30,258 nt of DNA from Zygophlyctis sp. KS116 (taxonomy: Eukaryota; Chytridiomycota), in the NCBI GenBank assembly GCA_054661495.1, contig BAAFSQ010000107.1, forward strand, positions 1 through 30,258, written 5' to 3'. Shown piece after piece: positions 10,366 to 19,107 of the stretch. The position numbers and the translations under genes were made by a program. The notes beneath the pieces were generated by a model. It searched no databases. It was not told where the DNA came from and saw only the letters and a program-made list of their open reading frames with translations. The stretch's first letter is position 1. Every line of letters starts with the position of its first letter.

Positions 10366-11961
10366 ATGCTAGAACTTGTGGAAGCTCTCTATGATTACAA
10401 TCCAAGCGATGCTTCTCAATTACACTTTCAGGCAGGGAGCCAAATCCTTATTATTCATAAAAACTCTACTGGATGGTGGTATGGATCACTAGGGGGAGAA
10501 AAGGGATGGATTCCTTCCAATTACATCAATCAAAAAGATTCCAAGCAGTTACCTGATTCTCAAAAATCTAATCTTTTGATTGCGAATGAAATGACAATGG
10601 CAGCTGAAGACTTACTCATGGCATTGGATTCAAATGATGAAAAATTGATTATGGAAAAGGCAAGGCATCTCGGGAAATCTATAAGAAGGTTACCGCAACA
10701 TAAGCAAACAAGAAAAGTTGACAAGAAACTTTCGGCTGTTTTTTCTAATCCTCCAGACACTATTCAAAAATTAACAGATGAATTAGAAGAGATTGCATAT
10801 CAATTTCTGGATATGATTGAAAGTGTTGATTTTGCGCAGATTATAAGACCATCGACTAATTATGGAGTCCCGATTGATTTAGATACTTCACGTCCCATGG
10901 TAACACCGATTTCTCCAGATGTTCAAGGGAATAAAATAGTATTTAATAGTTGTGGAAAAGTCAAGTCTGGAAGTAAGAAGTCACTTTTGGAATATTTGAC
11001 AAATCCTGAAAAGTCTGATATAGTGTATCTCCGAATATTTTTAACGACTTATTCACTACACTTTAAATCTACAGAGTTATTGGATCACTTGAAAAATGTA
11101 TTTAACAGTAACACTTCTTTTGATCCGTATTGTAACAGGGTTATAAATATCATGACAATTTGGCTGGAAGACTTTCTGCCTTTGAAGAATGAAGGAAGTT
11201 TATTTTTCAAGAGTTTTTACGAATTTATAACAGATGAAGTTGGATTATACTCTCCAGAGGTCTCAAGTAAATTCTTGGTGCTTCTAAAACGAGTAAAAAA
11301 CATGCAGAAAATTAGGCGAACTTCAGATAAAGTAATGGACGTCTTTATAAGTCGTATTCAATCTATTAATCTTTCTGAATGTAACCCAGCACATGTAGGC
11401 ACAGAACTTCATAATATTTATATACATCTTTTCAATCGCATTCAGTATTCAGATTGGATTAAGAAGAATGCTTTGGAACTGGAATCTATTTCCAGTCTGA
11501 TAAAATTTAGTAAATTTGTTTCAAAATGGGTCCAAGTCCTAATTTTGAAAGAAGAGAATTTAAGTAAGCAAGTTCAGAATATTAAAGTGTTAATCAAAAT
11601 ATGTCGTAGTTTATATGCCTTGAAAAATTTTCAAGGTGTTAAAGATATTATCAACGAAATGCGATCTGAAGCTCTTAGGAACGTAATGCTGGAAATTGGA
11701 CTTGAAGACTTTGAGATGGTCAAAACTTTACTGACCATTGTGCGATGTCAGGATCATAAGTACGCTATGTACCACTCAGAATTGAATTTTATCGAAGGCT
11801 CTTTCTTCCCTCTTCTTATTGCACACTGTAAGTCAATCATGTTGGTACATAGTCAGGTTGGTAATATGACTTCATGCGGATTAATCAATTTCTCAAAAAT
11901 GGCCATTTTGTCCTACAATTTGGAAAAGATGTTGCTAGCACATCGACATTATCTTGTATAA
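10366..11961 (+). CDS. SH3-domain Ras guanine nucleotide exchange factor (CDC25 family)
   Basis: Promotes GDP/GTP exchange on Ras-like GTPases. Single exon, 531 residues. Residues 1-57 form an SH3 domain (ALYDYNPSD, GWWYGSLGGEKGWIPSNYI). A RasGEF-N/REM module follows at about 185-300 (KKSLLEYLTNPE, YLRIFLTTY), then the catalytic CDC25 domain at about 335-525 (HVGTELHNIYIHLFNRI, VSKWVQVLILKEENL, GLINFSKM). An N-terminal SH3 followed by REM and CDC25 is the order of fungal Cdc25-type exchange factors. It is much shorter than S. cerevisiae Cdc25. The linker (about 70-140) is helical and charged. The stop codon is 1 bp from the stop of the convergent hydrolase gene. Confidence 0.93.
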   Translation: MLELVEALYDYNPSDASQLHFQAGSQILIIHKNSTGWWYGSLGGEKGWIPSNYINQKDSKQLPDSQKSNLLIANEMTMAAEDLLMALDSNDEKLIMEKARHLGKSIRRLPQHKQTRKVDKKLSAVFSNPPDTIQKLTDELEEIAYQFLDMIESVDFAQIIRPSTNYGVPIDLDTSRPMVTPISPDVQGNKIVFNSCGKVKSGSKKSLLEYLTNPEKSDIVYLRIFLTTYSLHFKSTELLDHLKNVFNSNTSFDPYCNRVINIMTIWLEDFLPLKNEGSLFFKSFYEFITDEVGLYSPEVSSKFLVLLKRVKNMQKIRRTSDKVMDVFISRIQSINLSECNPAHVGTELHNIYIHLFNRIQYSDWIKKNALELESISSLIKFSKFVSKWVQVLILKEENLSKQVQNIKVLIKICRSLYALKNFQGVKDIINEMRSEALRNVMLEIGLEDFEMVKTLLTIVRCQDHKYAMYHSELNFIEGSFFPLLIAHCKSIMLVHSQVGNMTSCGLINFSKMAILSYNLEKMLLAHRHYLV

Positions 11962-11962
11962 A

Positions 11963-12724
11963 TCAATTAACAATGTTTATTAACCACTCGACTGTCTTAT
12001 TGAGCAAAAATGTATATGCCTCTAGGTCTGCATTTCCATCAAACATTTGCATATGTGCATCAATCACACTAGCAATTTTAGTATACTTAATTGGCGAAAA
12101 ATAATGATCGTATTCCTTGTTTAAGGTCATAAATGTGCCATCTTTGCAAGACGTGTAGAAACAGTGAAATTGAAACTTGGTATTTTGAAAAATGAATTCA
12201 TTTAATTTAACAAATCTATCATTTGCTTCTCCAGGCTTCCATAATGGACCCAAAAATTCCAATTTTTTAGATACGATCGTTGATACATGAGATGAAAGAG
12301 AACTTTTAGAAGCAACATAAGCTGCTCCTGCAGCGACTGCAATAGAAGCAATCCCAATCCATTTTGAAGAAGATGAAGAAGCGAATATTTTGTTTGCCGC
12401 TTCCACACCAGAATTGATCAAATTAGAATGCTCTAGTCCAAAAAACGGAGAATCAAATGCAAGAACGGCAATCACTTTAATTGAGTATTTTAAGATTGCA
12501 TCCAATACTAATATTCCACCCATAGAATGACAAATAATTACAACCTGATCATTAATTGTGCCTATCCATCGAACAAAATCTTGCACTTGAGTGGCACCAG
12601 ATGTTTCATAATCATAGCCAATGACTTCAAACTTGCGATCAAATATTGTACTTAAATGTTCAGGAAACTTGTTGAATGTAGAGGAGAATGAGCCCTGAAA
12701 GCCATGCACAAATACCAACTTCAT
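11963..12724 (-). CDS. alpha/beta hydrolase, putative serine esterase/lipase (DUF676-like)
   Basis: Intronless, 253 residues. The N-terminal strand leads into VHGFQG (oxyanion region), then the nucleophile elbow CHSMGG with Ser67, and AFDSPFFGLEH. A C-terminal DAHMQMF may supply the catalytic His; the acid is unclear. Residues about 121-138 (IGIASIAVAAGAAYVA) are hydrophobic and could insert in or lie on a membrane, as in related fungal serine-esterase proteins. ATG at 12724 directly begins with a beta strand and there is no signal peptide. Substrate unknown. Tail-to-tail with the RasGEF, head-to-head with the WD40 gene (35 bp between starts). Confidence 0.85.
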   Translation of the reverse strand: MKLVFVHGFQGSFSSTFNKFPEHLSTIFDRKFEVIGYDYETSGATQVQDFVRWIGTINDQVVIICHSMGGILVLDAILKYSIKVIAVLAFDSPFFGLEHSNLINSGVEAANKIFASSSSSKWIGIASIAVAAGAAYVASKSSLSSHVSTIVSKKLEFLGPLWKPGEANDRFVKLNEFIFQNTKFQFHCFYTSCKDGTFMTLNKEYDHYFSPIKYTKIASVIDAHMQMFDGNADLEAYTFLLNKTVEWLINIVN

Positions 12725-12759
12725 GCGGAAACGGAAAGCTATTGGTTAGGTAGTCACTA
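12725..12759. promoter_or_regulatory. 35-bp divergent start region, hydrolase / WD40 gene
   Basis: Both start codons lie within 35 bp. The space includes ATTGG (CCAAT on the other strand) near 12741-12745. Regulatory meaning is inference. Confidence 0.35.
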
Positions 12760-13699
12760 ATGAATCTAGTATATTGTCTCCGTAATAATGATGCAGTGAC
12801 ATGCATTGAGCTTCGAAATAGTTTCTTATTGACTGGATCAGATCAGATCAGGCTGTGGAATTTAAAGAATGGGAAAATGGTTTCTAAACTTCATGATCGC
12901 TCAAGAATTTTAAAGATTCAATCATTTAAAGATAGGATTGCAATTCATGCAAGAGACGATTGCATTCAGGAATGCTCTTGGCCTTATCTTGAGAAAATCG
13001 ATACTATAAGAGTTAATACTTGTAATTTTTGTGCGTTTGATAGAGATCAAGAGGGAAATCTATATGTTCCTGCAGATAATGACTCAAACAAGATTCAAAT
13101 AATGGATTCTACTCATAAAATGTTAAAGGTTTTATCGGCCCCGCATAATGCAGGAATATTGATGTGCTTATTTACTTTTGTTCATTGCAAAAGTAAACAT
13201 TTGGCTGCAGGTTTTGAAGATGGGAGTATCGGTATTTGGGATCTTGAGTCTGGAATCTGCAAAATTTACAAGAATCATACAGAGCCTGTGTTATCAGTGT
13301 ATGTCATTGAAGGAATTGGGATAGTGTCGGGTGGTGCTGATTGTAAACTAGCAATTAGATATTTTTCAAATGATTTAATTACTTGTGATTTTATAGAATT
13401 GGATCATGTAAAAGGAGTATCATGTTTAACTTTTTCTGCAAGTAAATTATTGATTGCAGCTGGAGGATGGGATGGAAGGTACTGTCAAGTATTTAATGAA
13501 AAGTGTTTATATTATTCCGATTTCACAAATCCAAAATTACAAAGTAATAGAATATCATAGGGGTCGGATCAATGATGTAGTTTTCTTGGATGATCCTAAA
13601 AGGTCTTTTGAATTGGAAGATGCAGAGGATTGGATTTGTCCTAATGATTCATTGATAGTGGGATCTGAAGATGGCCGAGTTTCGATATGGGAAATTTAA
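12760..13699 (+). CDS. GNB1L/Asa1-like WD40 repeat protein
   Basis: Exons 12760-13478 and 13504-13699 around a 25-nt intron; 304 residues. The join gives AAGGWDGSVYIIPI, restoring a blade that the unspliced frame destroys. About seven beta-propeller repeats can be followed (IRLWNLKNG, AAGFEDGSIGIWDLESG, SGGADCKL, GSEDGRVSIWEI). The order MCL-FTF, AGFEDGSIGIWDLES, NHTEPVLSV, AAGGWDGS parallels GNB1L, whose yeast counterpart Asa1 works with the TTT/ASTRA chaperone system that stabilises PIKK kinases such as TOR and ATM. Length also agrees (about 330 in human). Family assignment is from remembered pattern, so a different WD40 scaffold remains possible. Its 3' flank leads into the LINE target site 71 bp later. 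Confidence 0.72.
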
Positions 13700-13770
13700 G
13701 AATTTTTTCAAATCATACAGATATATACAGGATATAAAAGAATTTGTGAATCAGTAACTGGCGCGTTCTC
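13700..13770. other. spacer after the WD40 gene, former upstream region of the four-TM gene
   Basis: 71 bp between the WD40 stop and the left target-site copy. Before the LINE inserted this would have been the promoter of the gene at 19108, with only 88 bp between stop and ATG. It contains GCGCGT at 13761-13766, which pairs with ACGCGC at 13772-13777 to make a GC-rich palindrome unlike the surrounding AT-rich DNA. Confidence 0.7.
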
Positions 13771-13787
13771 GACGCGCTTCCGAAGAT
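13771..13787. repeat. left target-site duplication of the LINE
   Basis: 17 bp, gacgcgcttccgaagat, repeated exactly at 19091-19107. It is followed directly by the T tract that represents the poly(A) tail of the minus-strand element. Confidence 0.95.
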
Positions 13788-13810
13788 TTTTTTTTTTTTT
13801 TTTTTTTTTT
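13788..13810 (-). other. poly(A) tail of the LINE (poly(T) on the + strand)
   Basis: An unbroken run of Ts; one further T at 13787 may belong to the target site. Uninterrupted A tails decay quickly, so the run supports a recent insertion. Confidence 0.9.
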
Positions 13811-14079
13811 ATTATTAGGCAATTACAATATCAAATAATCTACTTTAGCAATTCCATAAATCCTTTGATTGGATCTTATTAGTCCAATGGCAGAGGTTAT
13901 TTTATATGATGAATCCTAGTTTTTCTTCCTAAATCTAGAAAGATTCTAACCTACTCCTCCTTATTACAGAAAGATATTGTATGAAAGAATTTGATTTTTG
14001 ATTCCACTGGTCTTTAAGAGACAGACTTTATAGGATCACTATCAGTGCCGAATTGCCTATCGGTTTTTGAACCTTATTT
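13811..14079 (-). other. 3' untranslated region of the LINE
   Basis: 269 bp between the stop codon of the LINE gene and its poly(A). I see no ORF or tandem repeat here. The 3' UTR of such elements is usually where the reverse transcriptase recognises its RNA; no hairpin stands out by eye. Confidence 0.8.
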
Positions 14080-17000
14080 TCAGACAGAACCCACCGTTTC
14101 ATTGAAACGCGGCCCTTCCCCACCTTCTTCATCCTCCGCCCCTACCATGGAAACCATAGCAGACATTGGATCCTCCCCTCGGTCATTCATGGTTTTATCC
14201 GGTGGGATTTTTAGCTTTATAGATATTTTTTGGGGTGATCCAAGTTTTAGTTTGATTTTTTTAAAATGATCTTGTTCATAGTGACCGGTCTGTTTTCTTC
14301 TACGTTTACTTGTAAGATTATTTGTTAAGGGAGATGAGTCTATATATGTGGTAGTTGTCCTTGGCTTATTCCTTTGGGATGTCACCCTGCTCCTGATCTT
14401 GGGCTTTAACCTAATCTTTTGAGGGTTCCTGGCGTGAGATGTTATCAGCATAATTGGTTTTGGTAATATTTTGGAAGTAGACAAGTTTATTTTCTTGGGA
14501 TGTTCTGCAAGTGAAGTGAATAGGGATATTTTGGAATAGTTTATTAATTTTATTTTCTTAATTGTGTGATGTTCTGAGTTAGATTTTCTTTTATTCTGAT
14601 GATTTTGTTCTTGCGATTGTTTAAGATCTTTACAGCGTTCTGTCCAAATGATTTTATAGACTGTAGTTAGCCAAGAATCAAGTACTAATTGTATCCATAG
14701 TTTTGTGTGATTTTTAGTTCTTTTGGTTTTCTTAAAACGGTCTATTAGAGTTTGATTGATAAGACCATATGCTGAAGGTAAAGTTGTGAATTCTTGGAAA
14801 TTTTGGAAGCCTAACAAGTACATGAGATGTTTTTTGGATGGTTTAAAATGTTGTTCATTGAGATTTTTATATGTTGGATTGGTGTTTAATCTTTCATTAA
14901 TAGACTCAATCGTGGTATTGTATAATTTCGATGAGATTGTTTTATTTTTATCGCAAGTTATTAAATGTTGTAGTGTTTCTTCTTCTTTTTTGCATCGGGG
15001 ACAAATTGAGTTTTCAGTATATGTATTATTGTTATAATTCCATTTTTTGACTAGGGACAGAACAGGTAGTTTTTTGGAGAAAAATCGGATGCGGAAACTC
15101 TGTTCCTTGACATCGGTTGCATCTAACGCATTTTCAAGATTCATTCCTTGATAGCAAACTTTAAGCGTATCTTTCCAATCAATATCTGAGAATTCCCATT
15201 TTTCATTCAAATTGGTTTCGATCAGTCCAAATTGTTTTTCTTGTCTGATTTTTTTCAAAAATTGATTTGGGTATCCATTTACTATGGTATTATTCTTAAA
15301 AAGGTATTCTTTAACCGAACCGATTCCTACTTGGTAGTTTTCAAGTGAGGATTCAGCGCCTAATTTGGCTAGTTCATCTGCTTGATCATTTTTAAGTAAG
15401 TTTGAGTGTCCTGCTACTTTTATGAATGTAGGAATTTTACTAAATTGTAACATGACTGCTTTAATTTGTTCGAGGATATACAAGTTTTTATATTTGAGTT
15501 CTGTTCGAGATGATTCTTTAACTAAGATATTTTTGCATCCATTAATGGCACATTGAGAATCCGTATATATTCTTATTGTCTGATTAGTATGACAAATGTC
15601 TAATGCTGCTAATATGCCAATTAATTCTGCTTTTGTTGATGAGGGATTTTGAGAGTCTACCTTTATTGATTGTTTGTGTATTATATTTTCTTGAGTGTCC
15701 CAGATTAGAAATCCTGCACCCATCTTATTGGATTCTTTTTTCAAACTTCCATCTGTCCATATTTCTAATTCTGTTTTTTCTTCTGGGATTTTATAAATCG
15801 TCTCTTGTTCTTCCTTTATGTAGATTGGAATTCTGTAATTAAATTGCTGGGAGTAATCATCTTGGCAGTTGCTCATTTTTTGCATAATGAATTGGTACCA
15901 ATTTGGAACTTTGTCAAATATTGCTTTTTTCAGTCTTGGCCAGTGGTTTGTGAGATCGTTAAACGATAATAATAATTGTTTGTTTGATGGAAGTTGCAAA
16001 TTACTAAGATTAAGATCAAACATGATTTTTCTTCCTGAGATATAATCCTCTAGAGGCATTTCAAGGAGAATTTGTTCAAATTGTCCGACATGTGTTTGTT
16101 TTATAGATAAGTTTTCCCTATGAAATAAGTTGATCACATACTTGATAAAAGAATTGTTTTGAAGTTTGACCGGTTTGTTTATAAGAGGGAGGGGGAATCT
16201 CATTTTAAGTCGTAGTTTTTCTAAAACAGCTCTAATAACTTTTGAGGTTATATTATCATTTCTTAAAAATACAGTCAAGTCGGTAATGATTGTATTTTTG
16301 TGGATGTTTTTTATTGAGAAGAGTTTGATGCCAAATTCGTTACAGTAGATGTAATCATTTTTAGTAGTTGGCGGTAATTTATTTTTAAGTCTGGTGAGTG
16401 ATCTTAACCTCTTGTCGACTTTTTCTAATTGATTGTCTGAGATTGGGATATATTGTAGACGATATTTAATTGTTGGTATGATCACTGTATTTATCAAATG
16501 AGTCATTATCTTTCCTGGGATGAATTTGTATTGAATTGCAACAATTTGATTGATTAACTCAGTCATTGTCTTTTTAATTGTTGCCTTATAATTACCATCC
16601 ATTGACCAGTATACACCCAAAATCCTTACAAGTTCAGTTTTTGGAACGAGTTGAATAGTTTGTTGATTGATTTTAAACTCATAGTTTGACTGATCATCAT
16701 TAGTTAGGATTTTAGATTTTGTTGCATTGAGTGACATTTTATGTGATTTTAAAAATAATTCAATATCCGCAAGCATGTCCTGTAAAACTTCTTTTCTATG
16801 CGAAATTGGATGAATATCATCCGCATAAGCGAGCACTGAGATATTTATTGTATGATATAATTTATATCCAATTTTGCTTTGTAAATTTGTTAAGAGTTCA
16901 TCGTAGAATATATTCCATAAAATAGGAGACATGGGATCTCCTTGAGGCAGTCCTCTTTCAGCGGAAAAAATATTCGTTCGTCCGGCTGGTGATTCAATGA

Positions 17001-19071
17001 AAACTTTTCTTGTTAGAATTTTTCGAACCTGATTTATAAATTGAGTTGGGACTTTAATTCTCTTGAGCGATTGTTCGATACTTTGGAAAGGAACTGAGTC
17101 ATATGCTTTTTGGACATCGAGCGAGGCCATGTAGAAGTTGTTTTTGGTCAGTTTGGCGTCGTCGATTAAAAGTCTTATGATCATCAGGGGATCTTTTGTA
17201 CTCATATCTTTGGTAAAACCAAAATTATTTCCTTTCAGAATGTCATTACTATTTATTATTTTTGTGATTCTATTGGTAAGCAATTGACTAAACAATTTTT
17301 TAAATGTGTCAATCAGTGTAATTGGTCTGGTTTTAGATAAGTCGCCATCAAATTGATCCGATTTAGGAATTAGAATTATCTTAGCTATGTTGAAAATTTC
17401 TGGGAATTGTTCTTCGGCCAACATTAAATTTAACATTTGTAATATTTTATGTAAATATTCCTGATTTGAGATTAATTTGATGAGATCATTTGAAATTTGT
17501 GATAATCCTGGAGTTTTATTCCTTCCTAGTTGTTGAATAGACTCTTGCATTTCTGCCATTGAAAATTTATCCGAAATATTTGTGTATATATTGTGGTCAA
17601 TATCATGTATAAAGTCCTGTTTCGATGTAATCTTTTGTCCATTTTCATTGTATATTTTTTTAAAATATGATTCAATCTCAGTATTGATTTCTAAATCGTC
17701 CATTATTATTTGATTTTCGGTTTTTTTTAGGTAGAAGGGAGTGGCAAAAGAGCGTTTATGATCAAAGATGTTCATAATGTGTTGTTTTTGAAAATGGATA
17801 AACTGTTTAGCTCTCCTATTCATAGCTTTCTTGATTGCTTTTCTTTTCCGTGAATGAATAAGTCGTTCGAGTTTTTCCTGAATAACAGTAAGATATTGGT
17901 ATATGTTCTCTGGAGAAGCTGAAGTTAATTCAAATGTTTTAATTTCTTCTATTAATTTGAAATTCTTTAATAAAATATAAATCAATTTCCACCTGAGTTC
18001 TAACTCTGTATTGTCGTCTTGAATCTGAAACAGCAGTTTATATGTTCCCTTGTATGCTTTTTTACATTTTGGTCTTTTATCTGGAATTGAATATTTAGGA
18101 TCTGTAAGTGTAACTTGAAATGAATTTTTAGCTGCTTGTAATAGATTTTTGTTTAGCATTTTGAATATGCATTCTATATTATTAGTGTTTGTCAGCTTTT
18201 TAAGAGATCTATTGAAATCATTTATCTCCTTTTTAGTGATGTCTTTCAGATTTATTTTAAATTTTGATTCGCTTTGAGGTGGTGGGTTGAAATTTTTTTG
18301 TGATAGATCAAAATTTAATGTAAGTTTTATAGGATGATGATGCAATCTCTGATCTAATTTACTGAGAATTGATATGTCGTTTGTATCCTTTGCTATATTG
18401 GGACTTACATATGTGAGATCAATTCGGGATTTGCTATCTAATTGTTCGTATGTGTACTCCATTTTATGAGGGTGTAGAAATCTGTAAATATCTATTAATG
18501 TGCAACTTTGTGTTAGAAATGGATTCAAATTTTTCTTTGGTGTGACATATGAACGGTTTCTGTCTAGATCATCGTTCGGACATTCGTTGAGATCTCCTTG
18601 TAAGATTACAGATGTCTCATTGTCTTTATCTTGTATAGATTCAAATATAAATTGTTTTATTTTTTTAATGATATTTTTATAGTCCGAGTTCGATCTGGAG
18701 GGTGAATAGATTGCAATATATATGATCTTATACATATTATTTTTTAAAGTTATTGCTATTCCATGGCCATTTAATTTTCTAATATTTGATATATATTTTT
18801 TCAGTGGTTTTTGAATGAAGAGCATTACACCTTTTGCATGGGTAGAATGGTTTTCATTATTATGATCTGTGAAACATAGATAGTCTTTATTAGTGTAGAA
18901 AACTTTTTTGGGTTTGAACGGGATAGAAGAGTCGTTAACCCGGAATGTAAACAACTTTACACAAAACTCGGTAGTGTTTACATTCCAGGCGGAGACATGC
19001 TCCTTTACTCTTCTATATATACAATAGAATACCTTTTCATAGCTATTTTTAAATTTCTTGTCGACGATCAT
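14080..19071 (-). CDS. LINE polyprotein: APE-like endonuclease, reverse transcriptase, RNase H
   Basis: 1663 residues in one frame. Endonuclease part: GDLNE (159-163), SRIDLTYVSP (R216) and HHHP (244-247) match the later APE motifs; WNVN near residue 30 resembles the first, but I cannot find the usual QET/NET glutamate between them. Reverse transcriptase: LIPKSDQ...KTRPITL, ASLDVQKAYDSV, GLPQGDPMSP (about 707) and YADD (749-752). RNase H: TDGS (1106-1109), STKAELIGIL, YTDSQ and GHSNLLKNDQADELA keep the D-E-D-D residues. A Cys-His knuckle (CPRC from C1357, then H and C) follows. The last 150 or so residues are rich in Lys/Arg with repeats of the type K-I-K-L and end acidic. No stop or frameshift is present, so the RT could be active; the endonuclease is doubtful. 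Confidence 0.93.
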   Translation of the reverse strand: MIVDKKFKNSYEKVFYCIYRRVKEHVSAWNVNTTEFCVKLFTFRVNDSSIPFKPKKVFYTNKDYLCFTDHNNENHSTHAKGVMLFIQKPLKKYISNIRKLNGHGIAITLKNNMYKIIYIAIYSPSRSNSDYKNIIKKIKQFIFESIQDKDNETSVILQGDLNECPNDDLDRNRSYVTPKKNLNPFLTQSCTLIDIYRFLHPHKMEYTYEQLDSKSRIDLTYVSPNIAKDTNDISILSKLDQRLHHHPIKLTLNFDLSQKNFNPPPQSESKFKINLKDITKKEINDFNRSLKKLTNTNNIECIFKMLNKNLLQAAKNSFQVTLTDPKYSIPDKRPKCKKAYKGTYKLLFQIQDDNTELELRWKLIYILLKNFKLIEEIKTFELTSASPENIYQYLTVIQEKLERLIHSRKRKAIKKAMNRRAKQFIHFQKQHIMNIFDHKRSFATPFYLKKTENQIIMDDLEINTEIESYFKKIYNENGQKITSKQDFIHDIDHNIYTNISDKFSMAEMQESIQQLGRNKTPGLSQISNDLIKLISNQEYLHKILQMLNLMLAEEQFPEIFNIAKIILIPKSDQFDGDLSKTRPITLIDTFKKLFSQLLTNRITKIINSNDILKGNNFGFTKDMSTKDPLMIIRLLIDDAKLTKNNFYMASLDVQKAYDSVPFQSIEQSLKRIKVPTQFINQVRKILTRKVFIESPAGRTNIFSAERGLPQGDPMSPILWNIFYDELLTNLQSKIGYKLYHTINISVLAYADDIHPISHRKEVLQDMLADIELFLKSHKMSLNATKSKILTNDDQSNYEFKINQQTIQLVPKTELVRILGVYWSMDGNYKATIKKTMTELINQIVAIQYKFIPGKIMTHLINTVIIPTIKYRLQYIPISDNQLEKVDKRLRSLTRLKNKLPPTTKNDYIYCNEFGIKLFSIKNIHKNTIITDLTVFLRNDNITSKVIRAVLEKLRLKMRFPLPLINKPVKLQNNSFIKYVINLFHRENLSIKQTHVGQFEQILLEMPLEDYISGRKIMFDLNLSNLQLPSNKQLLLSFNDLTNHWPRLKKAIFDKVPNWYQFIMQKMSNCQDDYSQQFNYRIPIYIKEEQETIYKIPEEKTELEIWTDGSLKKESNKMGAGFLIWDTQENIIHKQSIKVDSQNPSSTKAELIGILAALDICHTNQTIRIYTDSQCAINGCKNILVKESSRTELKYKNLYILEQIKAVMLQFSKIPTFIKVAGHSNLLKNDQADELAKLGAESSLENYQVGIGSVKEYLFKNNTIVNGYPNQFLKKIRQEKQFGLIETNLNEKWEFSDIDWKDTLKVCYQGMNLENALDATDVKEQSFRIRFFSKKLPVLSLVKKWNYNNNTYTENSICPRCKKEEETLQHLITCDKNKTISSKLYNTTIESINERLNTNPTYKNLNEQHFKPSKKHLMYLLGFQNFQEFTTLPSAYGLINQTLIDRFKKTKRTKNHTKLWIQLVLDSWLTTVYKIIWTERCKDLKQSQEQNHQNKRKSNSEHHTIKKIKLINYSKISLFTSLAEHPKKINLSTSKILPKPIMLITSHARNPQKIRLKPKIRSRVTSQRNKPRTTTTYIDSSPLTNNLTSKRRRKQTGHYEQDHFKKIKLKLGSPQKISIKLKIPPDKTMNDRGEDPMSAMVSMVGAEDEEGGEGPRFNETVGSV
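18923..19016 (-). repeat. nested inverted repeats forming a predicted three-way RNA junction in the LINE 5' region
   Basis: Outer arms ATAGAAGAGT (18923-18932) and ACTCTTCTAT (19007-19016) pair over 10 bp. Inside, GGAATGTAAACA (18942-18953) pairs with TGTTTACATTCC (18975-18986) over 12 bp, and GGAG (18991-18994) with CTCC (19000-19003). All pairs are perfect. On the element's sense strand this makes a closing stem with two hairpins, about 75 nt from the 5' end. It lies inside the long reading frame. I see no hammerhead core and no HDV-like start. Confidence 0.8.
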
Positions 19072-19090
19072 TTTCAGTTTTTAATTTTTT

Positions 19091-19107
19091 GACGCGCTTC
19101 CGAAGAT
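19091..19107. repeat. right target-site duplication of the LINE, abutting a start codon
   Basis: Second copy of gacgcgcttccgaagat. The next three bases (19108-19110) are the ATG of the four-TM gene, so the insertion replaced everything upstream of this 17-bp leader with LINE sequence. Confidence 0.95.

Larger units (their letters stand above)
13788..19090 (-). mobile_element. full-length-looking non-LTR retrotransposon (LINE, Tad/I-like)
   Basis: About 5.3 kb, inserted on the minus strand. Both ends are defined: 17-bp target-site duplications flank it, and 23 Ts (13788-13810) at the left end are the poly(A) tail. The 3' untranslated region is 13811-14079 and the 5' leader only 19 bp (19072-19090). 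It carries one long gene with endonuclease, reverse transcriptase and RNase H domains, an order found in Tad1 and I-type LINEs. There is no separate gag-like ORF1. An uninterrupted 1663-codon frame, a perfect duplication and a long A tract indicate a young copy. Insertion is by target-primed reverse transcription, priming from the plus strand after gaagat. The 5' end may be shorter than the master element. Confidence 0.95.

Noticed and set aside
13787-13810. T run as a Pol III terminator
   Set aside because: No tRNA or other Pol III gene precedes it; it sits exactly where the poly(A) of the minus-strand LINE must be.
14045-18682. Plus-strand ORFs inside the LINE
   Set aside because: Shadows of the 1663-codon retrotransposon gene.
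18923-19090. Hammerhead or HDV-like ribozyme at the LINE 5' end
   Set aside because: The three-way junction lacks CUGAUGA and GAAA core strands, and the element does not begin with a G-rich HDV-type P1.
13771-19107. LTR retrotransposon or DNA transposon
   Set aside because: No long terminal repeats or terminal inverted repeats; domain order, poly(A) and target duplication are those of a LINE.
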